From positions 1 to 13,956 of the forward strand of contig JAGOCV010000076.1 in NCBI GenBank assembly GCA_017998575.1: a stretch of DNA of 13,956 bases, written 5' to 3'. The DNA is from Burkholderiaceae bacterium. GTDB taxonomy: Bacteria; Pseudomonadota; Gammaproteobacteria; Burkholderiales; Burkholderiaceae. This document shows positions 7,326 through 13,681 of this stretch, piece by piece (position 1 is the first letter of the stretch; each line of letters starts with the position of its first letter). The translations under genes and the position numbers were made by a program. The notes beneath the pieces are model-generated. The model saw nothing but the letters and a program-made list of their open reading frames with translations, did no database searches and was not told the DNA's origin.

Positions 7326-7751
7326 ATGTCCATCACCCACATCGCACTGGCCTGGCCCATCGCCGCGGTCGTCTTCCTGGCGCTCGACGCCGTCTGGCTG
7401 ACCGCCATGGCCGACCGCCTTTACCGACCCGCCATCGGCCACCTGATGACCGAGCGCTTTCTCATGGCGCCGGCCGCGCTGTTCTACGTGATCTATATCA
7501 GCGGCATCGTGCTGTTCGCCATCGCGCCCGCGCTCCAGTCGCGCCGGCCGCTCACAGCGCTGCTGCTGGGCGCCGCGCTCGGCCTGCTGGCCTACGCCAC
7601 CTTCGATCTGACCAACCAGGCCACGCTCAAGGGCTGGCCCTGGCACGTGACCGTGGCCGACCTGTGCTGGGGCGCTTTCGTCACCGGCATGGCCGCCTGG
7701 GCCGCGACGCATGGCTCGCTGTGGGTCGGGGGCCTGCTCGGCAAGAACTGA
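7326..7751 (+). CDS. DUF2177 integral membrane protein
   Basis: 141 residues, four predicted membrane helices (about 8-27, 48-70, 77-95, 108-135). Family motifs: FLALDAVWLT (17-26), YRPAIGHLM (33-41), and YATFDLTNQATLKGWPWHVTVADLCWG (90-116, acidic and aromatic residues within membrane segments). ATG 7326 has AGGAA 8 bases upstream. It lies 89 bases after the DUF6134 gene with a predicted RpoE promoter in the gap, and a strong terminator follows. DUF2177 genes are commonly neighbours of CFA-type methyltransferases and RpoE-ChrR pairs; the biochemical role is not known. Confidence 0.88.
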   Translation: MSITHIALAWPIAAVVFLALDAVWLTAMADRLYRPAIGHLMTERFLMAPAALFYVIYISGIVLFAIAPALQSRRPLTALLLGAALGLLAYATFDLTNQATLKGWPWHVTVADLCWGAFVTGMAAWAATHGSLWVGGLLGKN

Positions 7752-7818
7752 GCGCACTGCCCGCTGAAAAGTGGGCGCCATGCCTTTCAAGGGCGCATAC
7801 ATCCGGATAGCGCCCGAC

Positions 7819-7854
7819 AATGAAAAAGCCGCCTGTCCAGGCGGCTTTTTCATT
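7819..7854. terminator. Bidirectional rho-independent terminator
   Basis: A perfect 15-bp inverted repeat: 7819-7833 pairs with 7840-7854 around a 6-base loop TGTCCA. The core GCCGCC/GGCGGC is flanked by A5 on the left and T5 on the right, so each strand presents a GC stem followed by a U run. It sits between the convergent DUF2177 (+) and chrR (-) genes and should end both transcripts. Confidence 0.93.
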
Positions 7855-7870
7855 CACGCACCCAAGGCCC

Positions 7871-8548
7871 CTACATGCCGACCACGGCGCCCGCGATGCG
7901 CGCGAACCAGCCGTCGAACAGCACGCGGCCCTCGACGCTCGCCAGGCAGATGCATTCACCGCCGGCCTGCACCACCGGCTGGTGGCGCACGCTGCCATCG
8001 GCGCCGTCGAAGTCGCCCGGCCCGAACAGCGCCCGTCCGTCATGGAAGCTGCCGTACAGCACCTGGGTCAATTCGCTCTCGCTGTGCGTGTGCTGCGGCA
8101 GGTACTTGCCGGCAGCGATGCGCAACAGGAACAGATTGGCGGTGGGATCCTCAGGCACGGTGATGCGGCTCCAGCGCATGCCGGGCCCAATCCAGCGCCA
8201 CGGTGTAGCCGGGCAATGTGCCAGCGCCTCAGGCCAGGGCGCGCCGTCGGGCATCGGCGGATGCGAGGGCGCCGTGATGGGCGCGGCTGCCGCAGCGGCG
8301 CGCGCACCGGCCAGCGGCGCATCGATGGCGGCCAGCGTCAGGGCCAGCGCCCGGGGGTCGAGCGCGGCCGGCGGCAACTCGTCGAGCAGCACGCCACCCA
8401 GCTGTTCGAGCCGGGCCACTTCCTGCCGGCAGGCCTCGCAGGTTTCCAGGTGGCTGGCGACCAGCAGGCGCGAGCCCGTGGCCAGGCGGCCAGTCGCCAG
8501 GCCCAGCAGCAGGTGGTCTTCGGGATGATGGCGGATCGTTTCGTTCAT
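7871..8548 (-). CDS. chrR: ChrR-type zinc anti-sigma factor (ZAS plus cupin domain)
   Basis: 225 residues. The N-terminal anti-sigma domain has the zinc ligands in ChrR positions: H8 (in TIRHH), H33, C37 and C40 (HLETCEAC), equal to H6, H31, C35 and C38 of R. sphaeroides ChrR. The C-terminal cupin (about 115-220) keeps the second zinc site H153, H155, E159 (PQHTHSESEL) and H189, and the ECICLA pair C199/C201. In R. sphaeroides the first domain binds and silences RpoE and the second is needed for the response to singlet oxygen. The start ATG 8548 overlaps the rpoE stop (ATGA), so the two proteins are probably made in a fixed ratio. It shares the autoregulated rpoE promoter and ends at the bidirectional terminator. 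Assignment is firm; the inducing signal is inferred from the relative. Confidence 0.95.
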   Translation of the reverse strand: MNETIRHHPEDHLLLGLATGRLATGSRLLVASHLETCEACRQEVARLEQLGGVLLDELPPAALDPRALALTLAAIDAPLAGARAAAAAAPITAPSHPPMPDGAPWPEALAHCPATPWRWIGPGMRWSRITVPEDPTANLFLLRIAAGKYLPQHTHSESELTQVLYGSFHDGRALFGPGDFDGADGSVRHQPVVQAGGECICLASVEGRVLFDGWFARIAGAVVGM

Positions 8549-9210
8549 CGACCGGCTCCGTCCAGCAGCTTGCGCAGGTGCGCCACGGCCAGCCGCACGC
8601 GCGACTTGACCGTACCCAGCGGGATACCGAGCTGCTCGGCGATCCGCGCATGCGGCTGATCTTCGAAAAAGGAAAGGCGCAGCACTTCGGCCTGCTCTGC
8701 CGGCAACTGCGTCATGGCGTGGCGCACGCCGGCTTCCATGCGGCCGGTGTGCAGTTGCTCGTCGGGCGACGGGCCCTCGTGTTCCATGGCATCGAAATCG
8801 GTACCGTCGGCCACCGCCGCGGCCAGACCGCCCTGACGGCGGAACCGGTCGACCCGCAGGTTGCGGGCAATCGTGAAGACCCAGGTCGAGACGGCGGCCT
8901 GCCGGCCGTCGAACAGCACAGCCTTGCGCCAGAGCGCAACCATGGTTTCCTGGGTGACTTCCTCGGCCAGCTCGTCGTCGGCACCGCCGCGGACCAGGTA
9001 GGTCTTCACGCGCGGCGCGAAATGCTTGAAGAGCACGGCGAACGCCTGCCGGTCGGCCGCCTGGGCGACGGCGTGCACCAGCTGCAACAGCTCTTCGGGT
9101 GTGGGCTGCGCGCTGCGGGCTGCGGTGGGGGGTTTCACGATGGACAGCAAGGGGGGCCGGGCCCTCCGGGGCCGGGCCACGGCTGCCAGCGGTCGGGCTT
9201 GGGGGTCCAT
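8545..9210 (-). CDS. rpoE: ECF sigma factor, RpoE of the RpoE-ChrR (ECF11-like) type
   Basis: 221 residues from ATG 9210. Region 2 (about 55-125) contains DELAEEVTQETMVALWRKA and STWVFTIARNLRVDRFRR; region 4 (about 160-216) contains the helix-turn-helix HARIAEQLGIPLGTVKSRVRL. The N-terminus is longer than in R. sphaeroides RpoE: the first 35-40 residues are low-complexity and rich in A, R and P. GTG 9138 (197 residues) is an alternative start. Neither has a clear Shine-Dalgarno site. The predicted promoter ends 5 bases before ATG 9210, so that start would be leaderless. It is co-transcribed with chrR (ATGA overlap) and probably controls its own promoter and four others in the window. Confidence 0.95.
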   Translation of the reverse strand: MDPQARPLAAVARPRRARPPLLSIVKPPTAARSAQPTPEELLQLVHAVAQAADRQAFAVLFKHFAPRVKTYLVRGGADDELAEEVTQETMVALWRKAVLFDGRQAAVSTWVFTIARNLRVDRFRRQGGLAAAVADGTDFDAMEHEGPSPDEQLHTGRMEAGVRHAMTQLPAEQAEVLRLSFFEDQPHARIAEQLGIPLGTVKSRVRLAVAHLRKLLDGAGR

Positions 9211-9215
9211 GCCCG

Positions 9216-9245
9216 TACTTACGCGGCGTGCGGCGCATTAGATCA
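9216..9245 (-). promoter_or_regulatory. Predicted autoregulated RpoE promoter of rpoE-chrR
   Basis: On the minus strand: TGATCT (9245-9240), 18-base spacer ending in GCG, TAAGTA (9221-9216). This is the closest of the five to the TGATCC-TAAG-type element I recall for R. sphaeroides RpoE. The rpoE ATG starts 5 bases after the -10, so the mRNA may be leaderless. Confidence 0.7.
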
Positions 9246-9310
9246 CAGGGATCCTGCAGACCGGCGCTGGAAAACCATGGCCTGCGAGTCTTGGGCCAAC
9301 GCGCGGCCGC

Positions 9311-9340
9311 CGATCCAAACCCGAAACCCGGGCGTACAAG
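9311..9340 (+). promoter_or_regulatory. Predicted RpoE promoter for the FAD oxidoreductase-DUF1365-methyltransferase operon
   Basis: CGATCC at 9311-9316, 18-base spacer ending in GCG, TACAAG at 9335-9340. It faces away from the rpoE promoter within the 153-base divergent region 9211-9363. Expected transcript start is near 9347, giving a leader of about 17 bases with only a weak A-rich ribosome binding site. Confidence 0.68.
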
Positions 9341-9363
9341 GGCCAGAACCGTACAAAAAGCTC

Positions 9364-10734
9364 ATGAACCTCGCCAGTGCCCCCCCGGACCTCCCCCACC
9401 AGCGTGCCGACAGCGGCCGGCCGCTGAATATCGCCGTCATCGGCAGCGGCATTTCGGGGCTGTCGGCCGCGTGGCTGCTGTCGCAGCGCCACCGCGTCAC
9501 GCTGCTGGAAGCCGACAACCGCCTGGGCGGCCACAGCAACACGGTGGACGTGCCGACCGGAGATGGCGCCGTGGCCGTGGATACCGGCTTCATCGTCTAC
9601 AACGAACCTGCCTATCCCAATCTGACTGCCATGTTCGCCCACCTGGGTGTGCGCACCCAGGCCACCAACATGTCGTTCGGCGTCAGCCTGGACGGCGGCG
9701 CGCTGGAATACGCCGGCACCGACCTGCGAAGCCTGTTCGCCCAGCCGCGCAACCTGGTCAGCCCCCGTTTCTGGTCGATGCTGCGCGATCTGGTGCGTTT
9801 CTACCGCCGCGCGGCGGGCGATGCGGCACGCCTGGGACTGCTGCCGCTGGACACCTATCTCGATCAGATGGGTTACGGTCAGGCGTTCCGGCAGGATCAC
9901 CTCTACCCGATGGCAGCGGCGATTTGGTCCACGCCGGCCGAGCTGATCGGCCAGTACCCCACCGAGGCCTTCGTGCGCTTCTGCGAGAACCACCATCTGC
10001 TGCAAATGACCGGCCGCCCGGCCTGGCGCACCGTGGATGGCGGCAGCCGCCGCTACGTGGCAAGGCTGGCGCGCGCCGTGACCGACCGGGTGCACCGCGA
10101 CCTGCCCGTGCTTGAGGTGCGCCGCGATTCGCAGGGCGCGCAGCTGCGCACCCGGGAGGGCTGGATGCCCGAGCGCTTCGACGACGTCGTCATCGCCACC
10201 CACGCCGATCAGGCCCTGCGCCTGTTGCCCGATGCCAGCGCGCAGGAAAGGCGCCTGCTGGGCGCCTTCGCCTACAGCCGCAACCACGCCGTGCTGCACA
10301 GCGATCCGGCACTGATGCCGCGTCGGCGCGCCGTCTGGTCGAGCTGGAACTACCTGGCCGACCGCCAGCGCCCGGGCGCGCCCTGCGTCACGTACTGGAT
10401 GAACCGGCTGCAGCACATTCCCGACCAGACGCCGTTGTTCCTCACCCTCAACCCGGTGGTGCCGCCCCGGCCCGAGCATCTGATCCGCACCGAGATCTAC
10501 GAGCACCCGCTGTTCGACGCCGCCGCCATCCGCGCGCAGCGCGAGCTGTGGTCGCTGCAGGGCTGGCGCCGTACCTGGTTTTGCGGTGCCTATTTCGGCT
10601 CCGGCTTCCATGAAGACGGCCTGCAAGCCGGCCTGGCGGTGGCTGAGGCACTGGGCGGCGTACGCCGGCCATGGAGCGTGCCCTGCGAGTCGGGCCGCAT
10701 CCATCTGGGCACCGTGGGAGCCCGCACGCCATGA
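9364..10734 (+). CDS. FAD-dependent oxidoreductase (flavin amine oxidase/desaturase-like)
   Basis: 456 residues from ATG 9364. The N-terminal Rossmann fold (21-52) has the dinucleotide-binding pattern IAVIGSGISGLSAAWLL with G27, G29 and G32, ending in the acidic E49 (LLEADNRLGGHSNTV). Further family blocks: DTGFIVYNEPAYPNL (73-87), TNMSFGVSLDGG (101-112), and the C-terminal FAD-binding TWFCGAYFGSGFHEDGLQAG (404-423). It belongs to the predicted NAD/FAD-binding proteins (COG2907-like) that accompany CFA-type methyltransferases. Its stop overlaps the DUF1365 start (ATGA). In R. sphaeroides the furan fatty acid pathway uses the desaturase UfaD on a methylated acyl chain; this gene is a candidate for that sort of step by fold and context, which is inference. 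Confidence 0.9.
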   Translation: MNLASAPPDLPHQRADSGRPLNIAVIGSGISGLSAAWLLSQRHRVTLLEADNRLGGHSNTVDVPTGDGAVAVDTGFIVYNEPAYPNLTAMFAHLGVRTQATNMSFGVSLDGGALEYAGTDLRSLFAQPRNLVSPRFWSMLRDLVRFYRRAAGDAARLGLLPLDTYLDQMGYGQAFRQDHLYPMAAAIWSTPAELIGQYPTEAFVRFCENHHLLQMTGRPAWRTVDGGSRRYVARLARAVTDRVHRDLPVLEVRRDSQGAQLRTREGWMPERFDDVVIATHADQALRLLPDASAQERRLLGAFAYSRNHAVLHSDPALMPRRRAVWSSWNYLADRQRPGAPCVTYWMNRLQHIPDQTPLFLTLNPVVPPRPEHLIRTEIYEHPLFDAAAIRAQRELWSLQGWRRTWFCGAYFGSGFHEDGLQAGLAVAEALGGVRRPWSVPCESGRIHLGTVGARTP

Positions 10735-11672
10735 CGACGCAGGCGCCCGCACGCGCACGGCAGCCGGCCCCCGCCGGCGAGGCTGCCGCTGCCGTGCCCG
10801 TGCGCCAGCGTCTGAAGAAAGGGCGCCGCCTGCTGCCGGCGCCCCTGCCGGCGGCCGTGTCGAGCGCGCTCTACGTCGGCCATGTCATGCACCAGCGCCT
10901 GCGGCCAGCGCGCCACCGGCTGCGCTATGGCTTGTTTTCCATGCTGTTCGATCTGGACGAGCTGCCGGCACTGCACCGGCGCCTGCGCTTTTTTTCGCTC
11001 GGCCGCTTCAACCTGTTCAGCCTGCGCCTGTCCGACTTCGGCGCGGGGGACGCGGCCGGCCCGCGCGCGCACGTCGAGCAGCATCTCAAGGCCGCGGGCC
11101 TGCCCACCAGCGGGCCGATCCGGCTGCTGGCGATGCCGCGCATCCTGGGCTACGCGTTCAACCCGCTCACGGTGTACTTCTGCCACGGGGCCGATGGCCG
11201 GCTGGGCGCCATCCTCTACGAAGTCAACAACACCTTCGGCGAACGCCACAGCTACCTGGCTGGCGTCGGGCCGCGCGCGCACGAGCGCGAGGTGATCGAG
11301 CAGCGCTGCGACAAGTGCTTCCACGTCTCGCCCTTCCTGGGGCTGGACATGCACTACCGCTTCCGCGTGCTGCCGCCCGATCTGTCGGACGAGCGCCTGT
11401 CCGTCGGGGTGACCGCGCACGACGCGCAGGGCCCCGTGCTGGTGGCGCGGCTCGACGCGCAGGCGCAGGAGCTGACCGACCGCGCCCTGCTGCGCGCCTT
11501 CTTCACCCACCCGCTGCTCACGCTCAAGGTGGTCGCGGGCATCCACTGGGAAGCCCTGCGCCTGCTTTTCAAGCGCGTGCCGGTGCACGATCATCCGCAG
11601 CGCCCGGCGCATTCCGTCACCCTGGGCACCGCCTGCACTTCCTCCACTCACCGAGGCCCGACACCGACATGA
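10731..11672 (+). CDS. DUF1365 family protein
   Basis: 313 residues; ATG 10731 overlaps the upstream stop, and the stop TGA overlaps the next ATG at 11669, so three genes are tightly coupled. The first 40 residues are basic and low-complexity. DUF1365 blocks: LYVGHVMHQRLRPARHRLRY (47-66), MLFDLDELP (71-79), RILGYAFNPLTVYFC (137-151), EVNNTFGERHSY (164-175) and KCFHVSPFLGLDMHYRF (195-211). Several conserved His, Asp and Cys residues (H51, H54, C151, C193, C196, H198) look suitable for metal or substrate contact, but no catalytic mechanism is established to my knowledge. Its fixed place between an FAD oxidoreductase and a CFA-type methyltransferase argues for a shared acyl-chain modification. 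The last 25 residues are unconserved-looking. Confidence 0.92.
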   Translation: MTTQAPARARQPAPAGEAAAAVPVRQRLKKGRRLLPAPLPAAVSSALYVGHVMHQRLRPARHRLRYGLFSMLFDLDELPALHRRLRFFSLGRFNLFSLRLSDFGAGDAAGPRAHVEQHLKAAGLPTSGPIRLLAMPRILGYAFNPLTVYFCHGADGRLGAILYEVNNTFGERHSYLAGVGPRAHEREVIEQRCDKCFHVSPFLGLDMHYRFRVLPPDLSDERLSVGVTAHDAQGPVLVARLDAQAQELTDRALLRAFFTHPLLTLKVVAGIHWEALRLLFKRVPVHDHPQRPAHSVTLGTACTSSTHRGPTPT

Positions 11673-12943
11673 GTACACGTCTGGATTCACCCTCTCCGCC
11701 CTTCGCCGACCTGGCCGCGACCGCGCCCGACGCCTCCTGGATGTCCACGCTGGCGCGCCGACCGCTGCGCCGGCTGGTGCAGCGTCTGCTGGATGGCATC
11801 ACGCGCGGATCAGTCTCGGTGCAACTGCCCGACGGCCAGTGGCTGCAGGCCACGGCCGCCGCGCCGGGCGCGCAGGCCACCGTCGTGCTGCATCGCTGGC
11901 GCGCGCTGGGCCGGCTGCTGTCCGGCGGCGATCTGGGCCTGGCCGAGTCGTACCGCGACGGCGACTGGTCCACGCCCGATCTGCTGGGCGTGATGGAGTT
12001 CGGCCTGCAGAACGAGTCCGGCTGGGGCACGGCGCTGCAAGGCGGCCGGCTGGCGCGCTGGCTGGCGCGCCTGGCCCACCTGCGGCGTGCCAACACACGC
12101 AGCGGCAGCCGCGACAACATCTCTTTCCACTACGACATGGGCAATGCGTTCTATGCCCAGTGGCTCGATCCGAGCATGCTGTATTCCAGCGCCATCTATG
12201 CCCACGGCGAGGCGACGCTGGAGCAGGCCCAGCAGGCGCGGCTCGGCCGCATCGCCGAGCTGCTGCAAGTGCCCGACGGCGGCAGCGTGCTCGAAATCGG
12301 CTGCGGCTGGGGCGCGCTGGCGGCCGATCTGGCACGCCGGCACGGCGCCCAGGTGACCGGGCTCACGCTGTCCACCGAGCAGCTGGCGCATGCGCGCGAG
12401 CGAGCCGCCGCGCAGGGCCTGGCCGATCGCGTCGACCTGCGCCTGCAGGACTACCGCGACGTGCAGGGCCGCTACGACCGCATCGTCTCCATCGAGATGA
12501 TCGAGGCCGTGGGCGAGGCCTGGTGGCCCACCTACTTCGACACGCTGCGCCAGCGCCTGGCCGACGGCGGCCGTGCCGTGCTGCAGGTCATCACCATCGA
12601 CGAAGCGCATTTCGACAGCTACCGGCGCGGCGCCGACTTCATCCAGCGCCATATTTTTCCCGGCGGCATGCTGCCCACCGTGACCGCGATGCGCGAGCAC
12701 GCCAGCGCCGCCGGCCTCACGCTGCGGCGGGACGAAGCCTTCGGCCAGGGCTACGCCCTCACGCTGGCCGAATGGCGCCGGCGCTTCCTGCGTGCCTGGC
12801 CCACCATCGCGGCCCAGGGCTTCGACGAGCCGTTCCGGCGCCTGTGGGAGTACTACCTGTGCTACTGCGAGGCCGGGTTCCGCAGCGGGCGCATCGACGT
12901 GGGGCTCTACACGCTGGAGCCTGCTGGCGCGACTGGCGGCTGA
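11669..12943 (+). CDS. Cyclopropane-fatty-acyl-phospholipid synthase family methyltransferase
   Basis: 424 residues, near the usual CFA synthase size, with an N-terminal lipid-interacting domain (about 30-130) and a C-terminal SAM domain. Motifs: FHYDMGNAFYAQWLDPSMLYSS (153-174), motif I VLEIGCGWG (207-215), YDRIVSIEMIEAVGEAWW (269-286), AVLQVITI (303-310), FIQRHIFPGGMLP (324-336) and EYYLCYCEAGF (394-404). Compared with E. coli CFA synthase, E239 is kept (E279) and a Tyr near Y317 is kept (Y395/Y396), but C139 is Ser (S174), G236 is Glu (E276) and H266 is Gln (Q306). The reaction is therefore either cyclopropanation or a related methylation of unsaturated phospholipid chains such as that of UfaA in R. 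sphaeroides. It is the last gene of the operon begun at 9364. Confidence 0.92.
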   Translation: MSTRLDSPSPPFADLAATAPDASWMSTLARRPLRRLVQRLLDGITRGSVSVQLPDGQWLQATAAAPGAQATVVLHRWRALGRLLSGGDLGLAESYRDGDWSTPDLLGVMEFGLQNESGWGTALQGGRLARWLARLAHLRRANTRSGSRDNISFHYDMGNAFYAQWLDPSMLYSSAIYAHGEATLEQAQQARLGRIAELLQVPDGGSVLEIGCGWGALAADLARRHGAQVTGLTLSTEQLAHARERAAAQGLADRVDLRLQDYRDVQGRYDRIVSIEMIEAVGEAWWPTYFDTLRQRLADGGRAVLQVITIDEAHFDSYRRGADFIQRHIFPGGMLPTVTAMREHASAAGLTLRRDEAFGQGYALTLAEWRRRFLRAWPTIAAQGFDEPFRRLWEYYLCYCEAGFRSGRIDVGLYTLEPAGATGG

Positions 12944-13059
12944 GACGCCTCAGCCCACCGCGAAGGCCGCGAACTGCGTGGCCTGCGCGGATTGAAGTTG
13001 TCGGCCCGCGCGGCATGCCAGATGCGCGGTCAGATGCTGTCGCCAGATAGCGGCCCGAC

Positions 13060-13089
13060 GCATCCACCGCGCAACGGCCTGCGTACAAC
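13060..13089 (+). promoter_or_regulatory. Predicted RpoE promoter for the DUF2878 gene
   Basis: GCATCC at 13060-13065, 18-base spacer ending in GCG, TACAAC at 13084-13089. The -35 differs from GATCC at one base but spacing and -10 fit the other four. The ATG at 13094 lies only 4 bases past the -10, so the transcript would be leaderless. Confidence 0.55.
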
Positions 13090-13093
13090 GGCG

Positions 13094-13672
13094 ATGCGAG
13101 ACGATCTCCTACCCGGCCTGCCCAGCCGGTCCTGGCTATGGAGCAACTTTCTGGCGACGCAGATCGCCTGGTTCGCGGCCGTACTGGGCGCCGCGCACGG
13201 CTTGGCGGGCTGGGCCTGCGTTCCGGCGGTGGCCGTCGTGGGATGGCATCTGTGGCGTGCGCCGCAGCCGGCGCGCGAGGGCGGGCTCATCGCCCTGGCA
13301 GCCATTGCGGGCACGTTGGCCGACGCGCTGGTGCTGCGGCAGGGCGCCATCGCCTACGCACCCGGCCAGTGGTCGGCTGTGTTGCCGCCACTGTGGATCA
13401 CCGGGCTGTGGGCCGTGTTCGCGACCTCACTCAACGTCACCTTGCGATGGTTACACGGGCGCTGGTGGCTGGCGGCGCTGCTGGGCGCCGTCGCGGGCCC
13501 GCTGGCCTTCGCATCGGGCGCGCGGCTGGGAGCCGCCGAGCTGGTGCAGCCCGCGCGCGCGATGGCACTGCTCGCGCTGGAATGGGCGCTGGTGCTGCCG
13601 GCGCTGTGCGCCCTCGCACGGCGGCTGGACGGCGCAAGGCCAGCCGCCGCCCCACGCCACCCCGCCCCCTGA
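13094..13672 (+). CDS. DUF2878 integral membrane protein
   Basis: 192 residues with about six hydrophobic segments (17-38, 41-54, 64-84, 95-118, 124-140, 156-175). DUF2878 features: WSNFLATQIAWFAAVLGAAHG (16-36), GTLADALVLRQGAIAY (73-88), PPLWITGLWAVFATSLNVTLRWL (98-120) and GAVAGPLAFASGARLGAAEL (131-150). ATG 13094 is chosen because family-like sequence begins right after it and there is no later plausible start; in-frame ATGs upstream (12992, 13022, 13034) lie before the predicted promoter and code for unconserved-looking sequence. It is 150 bases after the methyltransferase gene. It converges with the lipocalin gene, leaving 9 bases between stops and no visible terminator. Function unknown; the family often travels with CFA-type methyltransferases. 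Confidence 0.88.
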   Translation: MRDDLLPGLPSRSWLWSNFLATQIAWFAAVLGAAHGLAGWACVPAVAVVGWHLWRAPQPAREGGLIALAAIAGTLADALVLRQGAIAYAPGQWSAVLPPLWITGLWAVFATSLNVTLRWLHGRWWLAALLGAVAGPLAFASGARLGAAELVQPARAMALLALEWALVLPALCALARRLDGARPAAAPRHPAP

Positions 13673-13681
13673 TTCGACGGC

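Noticed and set aside
7871..9238. A single long open frame on the minus strand spanning chrR and most of rpoE
   Set aside because: Only its last 225 codons are chrR; the upstream part is an out-of-frame reading of rpoE, whose own frame encodes clear sigma regions 2 and 4.
9225..9254. GGATCC (9249-9254) as the rpoE -35 on the minus strand
   Set aside because: With an 18-base spacer the -10 would be CACGCC; the neighbouring TGATCT gives TAAGTA at the correct spacing.
9238..10758. A 506-codon open frame on the minus strand opposite the FAD oxidoreductase
   Set aside because: Its composition (rich in G, A, H, Q, R with no recognisable domain) is typical of antisense frames in GC-rich genes, and the plus strand carries an unmistakable FAD protein.
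12964..12984. Hairpin (AGGCC/GGCCT core) after the CFA-type gene as a terminator
   Set aside because: Only about 7 bp with a G-T pair and no T run after it.
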